64,000 nt of DNA from Terriglobales bacterium. GTDB lineage: Bacteria; Acidobacteriota; Terriglobia; Bryobacterales; Bryobacteraceae. Within the stretch, counting starts at the first letter, position 1, and the number at the start of each line of letters is the position of its first letter. The stretch lies in contig JAIXQP010000033.1 in the NCBI GenBank assembly GCA_027485675.1, positions 248,001-312,000 of the forward strand, in the 5' to 3' direction. Of the stretch, positions 30,150-38,175 are shown one piece after another. The notes under the pieces are model-generated. The model saw only the letters and a list, made by a program, of their open reading frames with translations. It was not told the DNA's origin and made no database searches. A program made the translations under genes and the position numbers.

Positions 30150-30719
30150 CTAACAGTTTAACTCGCTTCTCTCAAACGCTTTGAGCACCCGCTGGCGAGC
30201 CCGGAACAGGCGCACCTTCAGGGCGTTCTCATTGACTTTATAAATCGCTTCCAACTGCTTGAGCGACAAGCCTTCCACTTCTTTCAATGTGAGCAGGATC
30301 CGGTCCTCTTCACTCACCCCACCCAGGAGCGCGTGCACGAACTCGCGAATCCGTCCCTTCCGGCTCTCTTCGTTTTGCGCGAGCGTACTGGCGCTGGCAT
30401 CCGCCACCACCACCTGCTGCTCACTCAAATCCGCCATCCGGGCCTCCGGACGCCGCTTCTGCCGCCGCAGATAATCGTAGGCGGCGTTCACCGTCAGCCG
30501 ATAAAGCCACGGCTCAAACATCTCCGGCTCCCGCAACTGATCGAGCGAGTAGTACAGCCGGAGAAAAACCTCCTGGCCCACATCCTCCACATCCTCGCGA
30601 CGGCTGATCAGACGGGAGATCGTGCCGAGAATCCGTCGCCGGTAGGCCTGAACGACCTGATTAAACGCAGCGTCGTCGCCCTCCCGGGCTTTCTCGATCA
30701 GCGAGAAATCAACAAGCAT
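30150..30719 (-). CDS. ECF-family RNA polymerase sigma factor
   Basis: Sigma factor of 189 residues. Region 2 is clear (FNQVVQAYRRRILGTISRLI, DVEDVGQEVFLRLYYSLDQL, FEPWLYRLTVNAAYDYLRR) and region 4 follows (DRILLTLKEVEGLSLKQLEA, VNENALKVRLFRARQRVLKAF). There is no sigma 1.1 or region 3. I chose the ATG at 30719 (MLVDFSLIEKAREGDD), the normal family N-terminus; an upstream GTG at 30803 would add 28 unlikely residues. It is the first gene of a sigma/anti-sigma/Spy-like operon and probably directs an envelope stress response. Confidence 0.92.
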   Translation of the reverse strand: MLVDFSLIEKAREGDDAAFNQVVQAYRRRILGTISRLISRREDVEDVGQEVFLRLYYSLDQLREPEMFEPWLYRLTVNAAYDYLRRQKRRPEARMADLSEQQVVVADASASTLAQNEESRKGRIREFVHALLGGVSEEDRILLTLKEVEGLSLKQLEAIYKVNENALKVRLFRARQRVLKAFERSELNC

Positions 30720-30824
30720 GGCGGCCTTCGTCCGCACCGACACTGGGGTCCCAAGGATCCCCTCCACGGTTGCGTGATCTGCCGCTACACCAAGACTGGC
30801 CAATTCGTGCTCTCCGTGAAGATA

Positions 30825-30850
30825 GGCGACCTCGCACCCATGTAGGTTAC
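30825..30850 (-). promoter_or_regulatory. possible ECF-type autoregulatory promoter
   Basis: On the minus strand GTAACC, 16 bases, CGCC lie about 106 bases upstream of the sigma-factor start. GTAACC with N16 and CG is a known promoter form of some ECF groups. This is one site only and the match is short. Confidence 0.22.
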
Positions 30851-30874
30851 ACGATTTGGCAATCCTGTTTGCAG

Positions 30875-31036
30875 CTAGGCCGCCGATTCCTGCGACGGCC
30901 GCTTCCGGATCGACTCCAGGCGCTCCAAAACGGCAATCACCAGCTCAATTCCGGCCCGCTGCTCCCGCAGATACGCCAGTTGTTCGTCCAGGCTGACCCG
31001 GGCCACTTCCGGGGGCAATTCGATCCTGTTTGGCAT
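30875..31036 (-). CDS. small protein, 53 residues, unknown
   Basis: Frame from an ATG at 31036 to a TAG, with AGGA just upstream of the start. The product begins MPNRIELPPEVARVSL and is mostly amphipathic helix (LDEQLAYLREQRAGIELVIA, VLERLESIRKRP). Codon use matches neighbouring genes. The pattern suggests a small helical or dimerising protein; no family recognised. It is transcribed divergently from pcrA, across the palindrome-rich spacer at 31037-31140, and upstream of the sigma-factor operon on the same strand. Confidence 0.6.
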   Translation of the reverse strand: MPNRIELPPEVARVSLDEQLAYLREQRAGIELVIAVLERLESIRKRPSQESAA

Positions 31037-31055
31037 TTTCCTACGTTTACAGTAC

Positions 31056-31093
31056 TACTAGTAATAAGTCAATAACCTTAAGGTACTAGTACC
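31056..31093. promoter_or_regulatory. paired TACTAGTA palindromes in the pcrA upstream region
   Basis: Two copies of the palindromic octamer TACTAGTA at 31056-31063 and 31084-31091, 28 bases apart (a little under three helical turns). The second lies in a perfect 12-base palindrome GGTACTAGTACC (31082-31093), preceded by the palindrome CCTTAAGG (31076-31083). The stretch is A+T-rich and lies between the divergent small gene and pcrA, as expected of an operator pair. It does not fit the LexA boxes I know. Confidence 0.4.
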
Positions 31094-31140
31094 CAGGTTC
31101 CAGTGCCTCGTGCTACCCTCAAATCGACCCCTCCCACCCC

Positions 31141-33630
31141 ATGGACTTTCTCTCCGGCCTTAACCCTCAGCAACAGCAAGCCGTCGCCGCCACCTCCGGT
31201 CCTCTCTTGATCCTCGCGGGCGCCGGATCGGGCAAGACCCGGGTGATCACCCACCGGATGGGCCACATCATTAAGAACCTGGGAACGCATCCGCTGGCCG
31301 TCATGGCGGTCACCTTCACCAACAAAGCCGCCGGGGAGATGCGCGACCGCGTCGCCAAACTGCTGCAGGAGTCGCGTCCGGGGCGTTTGCCCCGGGTCTC
31401 GACGTTCCACGGGTTTTGCGTCCGGCTGCTGCGGCAGGACGGTGCCCGGCTGGCCGAACTCCGTTCGAACTTTACGCCCCAGTATCTGATCTATGACGAC
31501 GACGACCAGACCGCGCTGATCAAGAGCATCTATAAGAATCTGGGCCTCGACGAGAAGTTCATGCAGTACCGGGCGGCCTTGGGCGTCATCTCGCGGGCCA
31601 AAAGCCAGCATGAAACCCCGGCGGACTTCTACAAGCAGACGCAGGACCCGAAAATGTCGCGGCTGGCCGTGATCTACGAGCAGTACGAAGCGAAGCTGCG
31701 GCAGGCCAACGCGCTCGATTTTGACGATCTGCTGCTCGAATCGGTGCGGCTGCTCACCTACGACACCGATACCCGCAAGAAGTACAACGACTGGATCGAG
31801 TATCTGATGATCGACGAGTATCAGGATACGAACCGTTCGCAGTACGACCTGATGCGGCTGCTCTCTGAGGTGAGGCACAACGTCTGCGTCGTCGGCGACG
31901 AGGACCAGTCCATCTACAGTTGGCGCGGGGCGGATATTCGCAACATTCTCGACTTCGAGAAGGACTATCCAGGCGCGCAGATCATCCGGCTCGAGCAGAA
32001 CTACCGGTCGACCAAGAACATCCTCGATGCGGCGGGCGCCGTGGTGGCGAACAACCTCGAACGCAAGGGCAAAAACCTGTGGACGGACGCCGGCTCCGGC
32101 GAGAAGGTCACCATCTACGAAGCGCTCGATGGCGAGAACGAAGCGCTGTATATCGCCAGCGAGATTGATAAGCATCTCGGACGCAATCCGGATTCGCGCG
32201 TGGCGGTGCTCTATCGGACCAACTCGCAGTCGCGGCAGATCGAAGAAGCGCTGCGGCGGTACGGGCGTCCTTATATTGTCGTGGGCGGCTTCAGCTTCTA
32301 TCAGCGGGCCGAAATCAAGGACCTGCTGGCGTACCTGCGCCTTCTGATGAACCTCGACGACTCCATTGGTCTGGTGCGCTGCATCAACACCCCGGCCCGG
32401 GGGATTGGAAAAACCACGCTCGACCAGGTGGAGCAGCACGCCGCGCAATTCCGCATTTCCATGTGGGAAGCCATCGGGGATATGCTGCAGAAGCACTCCC
32501 TGGGCGCGCGGGCCGAGAGCGCCTTGAAGGCGTTCCGGGAGCTGATTCTGGTTTGCCAGCAGGCGGTGGCGACCAACGATATTGGTCTCGTGTTAAAAAC
32601 GGTCTTTGAGGAGTCCGGTTATAAGAGGATGCTCGAGACCGATACGGCGCCGGAGGCCGAGGGGCGCATCGAGAACATCAACGAACTGCTCAACGCCGCG
32701 GCCGAAGCCACCGAACGGGGCGATTCCATCACGGATTTTCTCGATCACACGGCCCTGGTCGCCGATTCGGACAATCTGGACGAGACGGCGCGGATCTCCC
32801 TGCTGACCATGCATAACGCCAAGGGATTGGAGTTCCCGGTCGTGTTTCTGGCTGGGATGGAGGACGGGCTGTTTCCCCATTCGCGCAGCCTGAACGACGA
32901 CCGCGGCATGGAAGAGGAACGGCGCCTCTGTTATGTCGGCATGACGCGGGCCGAGCAGAAGCTCACCCTCTCCTGGGCCCGGTTCCGGCGGAAGTTCGGC
33001 GGCGGCCCGGCGGAGCCGACCATGCCGTCGCGGTTTCTCTCGGAAGTGCCGAAGACGCTGGTCGTGCGGGCCGGGGCCAACGGGTCGGGCGGAGCGGCGG
33101 ACGAGGCCGAAGTGGAACTGTTCGTCGAACGGAACGAAGTCCGCGAGTCGGTGAAGAAGAACCTATTCACGGGTAAGACGTACAACTCCGTCGACAACAT
33201 TGCCCGGTATTTTGAAGAGCGAGGCATCAAGGTGCCCCCGGCTATCGCGGCCAAAGCCGCGGCGCCGACTCCCGCTCCCGCGCCATCGCCGAAAGACGAC
33301 CGTCCGCCGTGGCTCGCCGAGATGGAGGCCGAGACCGCCAAGCCGCCCGCCCCCCCGGCTCCCCCGGCTCCGCGCCCGGCGCCGCCGCGGTCCCCGGGCG
33401 GGCCGATGATCGCCCCCAGCAAAGTCCCCTTCACCCCTGCGCCCCCCCGGCAAGCCGTCCGGAAGCCCGGAAATTACGTCGGCGCCGTCGTAAATCACCC
33501 AAAATATGGCCGCGGCAACGTCTTACGGCAAGAAGGGGACGGAGATGATGCTAAACTGACAGTTAGTTTTGCCGGTCACGGCTTGAAGAAGCTCGTCGCC
33601 AAATACGCAGGATTGAAAATTTCTGAATGA
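31141..33630 (+). CDS. pcrA: UvrD/PcrA-type superfamily I DNA helicase
   Basis: Helicase of 829 residues. Motifs in order: LNPQQQQAVAA (Q motif), LAGAGSGKTRVI (Walker A, about 25-36), FTNKAAGEM (Ia), DFDDLL, DEYQDTN (II), VGDEDQSIYSWRGA (III), LEQNYRS (IV), LLTMHNAKGLEFP (V) and LCYVGMTRAEQKL (VI). After the helicase core comes a Pro/Ala-rich linker (about 700-765) and a C-terminal Tudor-like domain (VNHPKYGRGNVL, KLTVSFAGHGLKKL), which in PcrA/UvrD binds RNA polymerase. It unwinds 3'-5' in repair and replication. Its stop overlaps the ATG of a small basic protein gene. Confidence 0.95.
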   Translation: MDFLSGLNPQQQQAVAATSGPLLILAGAGSGKTRVITHRMGHIIKNLGTHPLAVMAVTFTNKAAGEMRDRVAKLLQESRPGRLPRVSTFHGFCVRLLRQDGARLAELRSNFTPQYLIYDDDDQTALIKSIYKNLGLDEKFMQYRAALGVISRAKSQHETPADFYKQTQDPKMSRLAVIYEQYEAKLRQANALDFDDLLLESVRLLTYDTDTRKKYNDWIEYLMIDEYQDTNRSQYDLMRLLSEVRHNVCVVGDEDQSIYSWRGADIRNILDFEKDYPGAQIIRLEQNYRSTKNILDAAGAVVANNLERKGKNLWTDAGSGEKVTIYEALDGENEALYIASEIDKHLGRNPDSRVAVLYRTNSQSRQIEEALRRYGRPYIVVGGFSFYQRAEIKDLLAYLRLLMNLDDSIGLVRCINTPARGIGKTTLDQVEQHAAQFRISMWEAIGDMLQKHSLGARAESALKAFRELILVCQQAVATNDIGLVLKTVFEESGYKRMLETDTAPEAEGRIENINELLNAAAEATERGDSITDFLDHTALVADSDNLDETARISLLTMHNAKGLEFPVVFLAGMEDGLFPHSRSLNDDRGMEEERRLCYVGMTRAEQKLTLSWARFRRKFGGGPAEPTMPSRFLSEVPKTLVVRAGANGSGGAADEAEVELFVERNEVRESVKKNLFTGKTYNSVDNIARYFEERGIKVPPAIAAKAAAPTPAPAPSPKDDRPPWLAEMEAETAKPPAPPAPPAPRPAPPRSPGGPMIAPSKVPFTPAPPRQAVRKPGNYVGAVVNHPKYGRGNVLRQEGDGDDAKLTVSFAGHGLKKLVAKYAGLKISE

Positions 33631-33791
33631 ATACGAAGCACGTCTCCGATAGAAAAGAACGCAAAGCGCTGAAGCGCAAGGCTCGCGCCGAGGCTCCCGC
33701 CAAGCCCAAGCGCGCCGAAACCGTCGCGCGCGGTTCGATGAAGAAGAAAGTGAAGAAGATGGCCAAGGGCCAGACGATCCGTAAGCGCTAA
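33627..33791 (+). CDS. 54-residue highly basic protein coupled to pcrA
   Basis: Short frame whose ATG overlaps the pcrA stop codon (ATGA), a strong sign of translational coupling. The product (MNTKHVSDRKERKALKRKAR at the start, MKKKVKKMAKGQTIRKR near the end) has more than twenty Lys/Arg and almost no acidic residues in its second half. It would be disordered or a nucleic-acid-binding peptide; it resembles no ribosomal protein I recognise. The partnership with a helicase suggests a DNA/RNA-binding accessory role (inference). Confidence 0.65.
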   Translation: MNTKHVSDRKERKALKRKARAEAPAKPKRAETVARGSMKKKVKKMAKGQTIRKR

Positions 33792-33823
33792 GCGGTAAAA
33801 ATCCATCGCGGGAGGCTCCAGCC

Positions 33824-35314
33824 GTGAGCCAGTTGTTTCGTAAGAAGAGCATCGATGCTCTAATCGCAGATTCGGAACAATCGGGCCGGCGACTCGAAAG
33901 GTCGCTCGGGCCTTGGAGCCTTACCGCGCTAGGGATTGGAGCCGTCATCGGCTCCGGGATCTTCAGCTTGACGGGTACCGCCGCTTCCGGCGTTACCCTC
34001 AGCACCCATTCCATCTTTCACGCCCCGGTGTTGGACCTGTTGCTAAACGGGCCGGACGCCGTGTCGACGATTGGACGGCCCGGCGCGGGGCCGGCGGTAG
34101 CGCTCTCTTTTCTCATCCTCGCGCTCATCTGCGGACTGGCCGGGCTCTGCTACGCCGAACTGGCGTCGATGATCCCGGTCGCGGGCAGCGCCTACACGTA
34201 TGCCTATGCCACGATGGGCGAGATCATCGCGTGGATCATCGGGTGGGACCTGATTCTCGAATACGCCGTCTCCAACATGGCGGTGGCGGTGGGTTTTTCG
34301 GCCTATATCAATGCGATCTTAAAGACATTGATTGGGGCCGAACTGCCGTTTGTGCTGTCGCAGCCCATGATCGTGGGGGGCGAGTTTTCGGGCGCCTGGT
34401 TTAATCTGCCCACGCTGATCATCCTGGTGGGTGTCACGTGGGTGCTCGTCAAGGGCGTGCAGGAGTCGGCCCGGGCGAACCTGATCATGGTGTTCATCAA
34501 GGTGGCGGCTATCCTGATTTTTGTGTTCGGCGCGGCGGGTTCGGTGAACGCGGCGAACTACACTCCGTTTATGCCGAACGGATTTTCCGGGGTACTCACG
34601 GGTGCGGCGATCGTCTTCTTCACCTACATTGGCTTCGATTCGGTCTCGACGGCCGCCGAGGAGTGTAAGAACCCGAAGCGGGATCTGCCGTTTGGCATTT
34701 TCATGACGCTGGGTATTTGCGCGGTGTTGTACGCCTCGGTGGCGACCGTTCTCACCGGGGTGATCAATTGGAAGGATCTCGATACGGCTGCGCCGGTAGC
34801 CAAGGCGCTGACCTCGATCGGGAAGGACAACCTGCAGGTGGTGGTCTCCACCGGGGCCGTCATCGGGATGTTGAGTTCGCTGCTTGTCTTCCAATACGGA
34901 CAGGCACGGATCTGGTTTGCGATGGCACGGGACCGGTTCTTGCCGGATCGCTTCGCCACGGTGCACCCGAAGTATAAAACCCCGCATACGGCCACCTGGG
35001 TGGCGGGATTTCTGGTGGGGATCCCGGCGGGTATTTTCGACATTGGGACGTTTGCCGACCTGTCGAACATTGGGACGCTGTTTGCGTTTATGCTCGCTTC
35101 GGTCGGGGTGTTGGTGCTGCGGAAGACACAGCCGGACCGGCCGCGGGGCTTCCGGGTGCCGTGGGTTCCTTTCATCCCCATCCTTTCGATCTTCTTCTGT
35201 TTCCTGTTGATGTTGAGCCTGCCGCTCGAAACATGGGTTCGTTTCTTCGTGTGGCTGGGAATTGGCTTGGCGATCTATTTCTTCTACGGCAAAAAACGCG
35301 CCGCCGCACGATAG
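33824..35314 (+). CDS. APC-family amino acid permease
   Basis: Transporter of 496 residues starting at a GTG. About twelve to fourteen membrane helices; the first carries LGIGAVIGSGIFSLTG, the substrate-binding signature of the APC superfamily, and FTYIGFDSVSTAAEECKNP is typical of the cationic amino acid (CAT/YhdG-like) branch. It imports amino acids by proton coupling or exchange. It follows the small basic gene by 32 bases and is followed directly by a tandem-repeat array. Confidence 0.92.
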   Translation: MSQLFRKKSIDALIADSEQSGRRLERSLGPWSLTALGIGAVIGSGIFSLTGTAASGVTLSTHSIFHAPVLDLLLNGPDAVSTIGRPGAGPAVALSFLILALICGLAGLCYAELASMIPVAGSAYTYAYATMGEIIAWIIGWDLILEYAVSNMAVAVGFSAYINAILKTLIGAELPFVLSQPMIVGGEFSGAWFNLPTLIILVGVTWVLVKGVQESARANLIMVFIKVAAILIFVFGAAGSVNAANYTPFMPNGFSGVLTGAAIVFFTYIGFDSVSTAAEECKNPKRDLPFGIFMTLGICAVLYASVATVLTGVINWKDLDTAAPVAKALTSIGKDNLQVVVSTGAVIGMLSSLLVFQYGQARIWFAMARDRFLPDRFATVHPKYKTPHTATWVAGFLVGIPAGIFDIGTFADLSNIGTLFAFMLASVGVLVLRKTQPDRPRGFRVPWVPFIPILSIFFCFLLMLSLPLETWVRFFVWLGIGLAIYFFYGKKRAAAR

Positions 35315-35348
35315 ATCCCGGCGCGACTCCTCAGCCCGGCGATACTCC

Positions 35349-36047
35349 CGCTTGGCTTCGAACCGTAAAATCCGACCCGGGCTCACCCTCCCCGGGCGAA
35401 GGGTCCATCCGCACCGTCAGCAGGCTCCTGCCGTCCGGCACCAGCCAAAACGGACCACTCCCCAGCGGCCACCCGAAACCCGCTTGGCTTCGAACCGTAA
35501 AAATCCGACCCGGCCCACTCTCGGCGGGCGAACAGGCCACCCGCACCGTCAGCAGGCTCCTGCCGTCCCGCGCCCGCGAAAACGGACTACTCCCCAACGG
35601 CCACCCGAATCCCGCTTGGCTTCGAACCGTAAAATCTGATCCGGCCTCACCCTCGCCGAGCGAAGGGTCCATCCGCACCGTTAGCAAGCTCCCGCCGTCC
35701 GGCACCCGCGCAAACGGACCATTCCCCAGCGGCCACCCGACTCCCGCTTGGCTTCGAACCGTAAAATCCGATCCGGCCCACTCTCGGCGGGCGAAGAGGC
35801 CACCCGCACCGTCAGCAGGCTCCTGCCGTCCCGCGCCCGCGAAAACGGACCACTCCCCAGCGGCCACCCGAAACCCGCTTGGCTTCGAACCGTAAAAATC
35901 CGATCCGGCCTCACCCTCCCCGGGCGAAGGGTCCATCCGCACCGTCAGCAGGCTCCTGCCGTCCGGCGCCAGCCAAAACGGACCACTCCCCAACGGCCAC
36001 TCGAATCCCGCTTGGCTTCGAACCGTAAAATCCGATCCGCCTCGCGC
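35349..36047. repeat. 132-bp tandem repeat array with alternating A and B units
   Basis: Five full units and a partial sixth, starting at 35349, 35481, 35613, 35745, 35876 and 36009 (periods 132, 132, 132, 131, 133). Every unit starts CGCTTGGCTTCGAACCGTAA. Units 1, 3 and 5 share GGGCGAAGGGTCCATCCG (A type); units 2 and 4 share CACTCTCGGCGGGCGAA (B type), so a 264-bp higher-order period exists. Read on the minus strand, each unit encodes PLGSGPF..DGRSLLTVR, the same peptide as the last residues of the winged-helix/TolB gene at 36050-38065, whose own copy is at 36078-36175. The array is therefore amplified 3' gene sequence. Single-base A-run differences break the frame in places. There are no spacers, so it is not CRISPR. 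Confidence 0.95.
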
Positions 36048-36049
36048 GA

Positions 36050-38065
36050 TCACCGGAACGGCGACACGAGCAACACATCCCCGGGCGAAGGGTCCACCCG
36101 CACCGTCAGCAGACTCTTACCGTCCGGCGCCAGCGAAAACGGTCCACTCCCCAGCGGCCACAAAAACTCCGGATAGCGCAGCACCGTCCGTACCCGTCCG
36201 CTCGCCCACTCCCGGTAAAACAACGTCTGCTCGGCCGGCCCGCCCAGGTAGTAAATCCCCGCCCGATCCAGCGCCCAGCAACTCGTACACCCCGGCACCA
36301 GCCCCTCAACAGACCGCTCGAACCGGCCCGAGCCCAACTCCGTTCGCCACAACACCGCCTCCTTCGGCTCCCGAACGAAATACAGGCTCTTCCCATCGGC
36401 GCTCAACTCCAACGAGACTCCCTTACTCTCGAGAACCGTTTCCGCCGGCCCCCCCTCCGCCGGCATCCGGATCAGCCGCTCCGTCCCTCCCGCATAGATC
36501 CACCGCCCATCCGGCGAGTACACCGGATGCACCCCTTTCGCCCCCAGCGCCCGCGCCTCGCCCGTCTCGCGATCCGTTACATACAGCTCCGCCGTGTGCG
36601 GGTCGTTGAACACGATCCGCCGGCTGTCCGGCGCCCACTTGCCCACCGAAGGCCGAAGCGTCGCCCCGGTCACCGCTCGCGCCCCGCTCCCGTCCGCCCG
36701 GCTCACCCACAGCCGCTCCTCTCCGCTCCGGTCACTCCGGAAACAGATCCACCGGCCGTCGGGCGAATACTGCGGCGAGGCATCCTGCGCCGTCGACGCA
36801 ATCACCCGCCGCCACGCCAGACCTGCCAAATCCAGCCGCCAGATGTTCCGGTCCTGCTGCAGTTGGGCGTAAACCAGCCGCTCGCTCCCCCGCGCCAACG
36901 CAAACTGGATGGGCGAGTCCCCGTAGATCCCCAACGCCACCGGCGAACCCCCGTCCAGGCCCAGCCGCCACAGTCGGAATTCACTCTCCCGGTTCATCGC
37001 TGCCAACAGGCTCCGGCCATCGTGACTCCAATCCACGTCGCTGATCGGGTGCCCGGCGTTCGTCAATTGCCGCGCCTCACCGCCCGCCAACGGCATCACG
37101 AACACCTCTTGCGCCCCCCGGTGGAACACCCGCAGAAAGGCGACCTGCCGGCCGTCGGGCGAGAACCGCGGCGCCACATCGTCAAATCCCTGCGTCAGCG
37201 CCCGCTGCGCTCCGCTCGCCGCGTCGATCACCGCCAAACCCTCCGCCCGGCTCACGACGAACGATCTCCCGTCCGGCGACCAGGCCAGCAGCCGGCTGTC
37301 GATCTCCACCTCCGGCAGCCGCACCTCCGTCACCACTGTCCCCGGCGCGATCACCACCGAACCCTTCCCGCCCTCCAGCCGTAGGTACGCCACCCGCTGC
37401 CCATCGCCTGACCACGCCGGACTGCTCGCCGCCCCCGTCGAAATCTGTCCGTCCCCGGTCCACACCTGAGCCGACGCCGCACCCTCCGGCTGCCACAAAA
37501 ACGCCGTCCGCGTCCCATCCGGGCTCACCGCCGGTTGGTACTCCTTGCCCGGCAACCGCGACAATGCCAAAACCTTCGGCACCGCCTCTACATTGCTCGG
37601 CCATCCTACCCAACCCGCTACCCCAACCACCAACGCTGCCCCAGCGACTGCCCCCACCCACCGTCGCCAGCCGCGCGGCCCAGCCGCCGGCGGCTCCGGC
37701 GCCGGTTCCGCCTCGGCCGGCAACTCCGGCTCCACCACCGGCGCCGTCACCGGACCCTGCAGCCGATACCCCCGCCCGGGGAACGTCTCAATGTACGCCG
37801 GGTTCCCCTTTTCCACCCCCAGCGCCTTCCGCACCACGGCAATGTTCTGCGCCAAATTGGCGTCGTCCACCACCCGGTCCGCCCATACCGCCGCCCGAAT
37901 CTCGTCTTTGGTTAGCACCTTGCCGGGGTGTTGCACCAGCACCAACAACGTTTCCGCCGCCTTTCGCGTCAACGCCACGGGCTCCCCGTTACGAAACAAA
38001 ACCTTCGCTACCGGATCGAGTGTAAACTCCCCGAAACAATAGACGGCATGATCTTTCAACAACAT
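36050..38065 (-). CDS. membrane-anchored winged-helix regulator with TolB-like propeller
   Basis: Protein of 671 residues. Residues 1-105 are an OmpR/CadC-type winged helix ([56 protein letters not shown]). A Pro-rich linker and one membrane helix (about 136-155) follow. The remainder is a periplasmic propeller of TolB/PD40 repeats ([45 protein letters not shown]). This one-component transmembrane regulator layout is common in acidobacteria; the ligand is unknown. The C-terminal [19 protein letters not shown] is the source or sister of the downstream 132-bp repeats. It diverges from the TonB receptor gene. Confidence 0.9.
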   Translation of the reverse strand: MLLKDHAVYCFGEFTLDPVAKVLFRNGEPVALTRKAAETLLVLVQHPGKVLTKDEIRAAVWADRVVDDANLAQNIAVVRKALGVEKGNPAYIETFPGRGYRLQGPVTAPVVEPELPAEAEPAPEPPAAGPRGWRRWVGAVAGAALVVGVAGWVGWPSNVEAVPKVLALSRLPGKEYQPAVSPDGTRTAFLWQPEGAASAQVWTGDGQISTGAASSPAWSGDGQRVAYLRLEGGKGSVVIAPGTVVTEVRLPEVEIDSRLLAWSPDGRSFVVSRAEGLAVIDAASGAQRALTQGFDDVAPRFSPDGRQVAFLRVFHRGAQEVFVMPLAGGEARQLTNAGHPISDVDWSHDGRSLLAAMNRESEFRLWRLGLDGGSPVALGIYGDSPIQFALARGSERLVYAQLQQDRNIWRLDLAGLAWRRVIASTAQDASPQYSPDGRWICFRSDRSGEERLWVSRADGSGARAVTGATLRPSVGKWAPDSRRIVFNDPHTAELYVTDRETGEARALGAKGVHPVYSPDGRWIYAGGTERLIRMPAEGGPAETVLESKGVSLELSADGKSLYFVREPKEAVLWRTELGSGRFERSVEGLVPGCTSCWALDRAGIYYLGGPAEQTLFYREWASGRVRTVLRYPEFLWPLGSGPFSLAPDGKSLLTVRVDPSPGDVLLVSPFR

Positions 38066-38111
38066 ACGGTCAAATTCAAAAATTCTTTAGAAAAGATTCA
38101 GTCTCCGCCTC

Positions 38112-38142
38112 TTGTCTGGAAGCCCCCCGAACCCCTTATTCT
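38112..38142 (+). promoter_or_regulatory. possible promoter of the TonB-dependent receptor gene
   Basis: TTGTCT, 19 bases, TATTCT, ending 33 bases before the receptor ATG. The -10 is the same as in the rpmE-region promoters; the spacer is long. The same 110-base gap must hold the promoter of the divergent regulator gene. Confidence 0.28.
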
Positions 38143-38175
38143 AAAAGGCACTCGAACAGTCTATCAGGGACCACT

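Noticed and set aside
35356-36030. TTCGAA in each repeat unit recalling a tRNA T-loop
   Set aside because: The flanking bases do not form a T-stem and no cloverleaf, acceptor stem or anticodon arm can be built.
35349-36047. CRISPR-like periodicity
   Set aside because: Units are contiguous 132-bp copies with no unique spacers and no cas genes nearby.
35331-36053. A 240-codon open frame through the tandem repeats on the minus strand
   Set aside because: It is open because the 132-bp unit is a multiple of three; one unit is read in a shifted frame, showing no selection for the peptide. I treat it as repeat, not gene, though a GTGA overlap with the regulator leaves readthrough possible.
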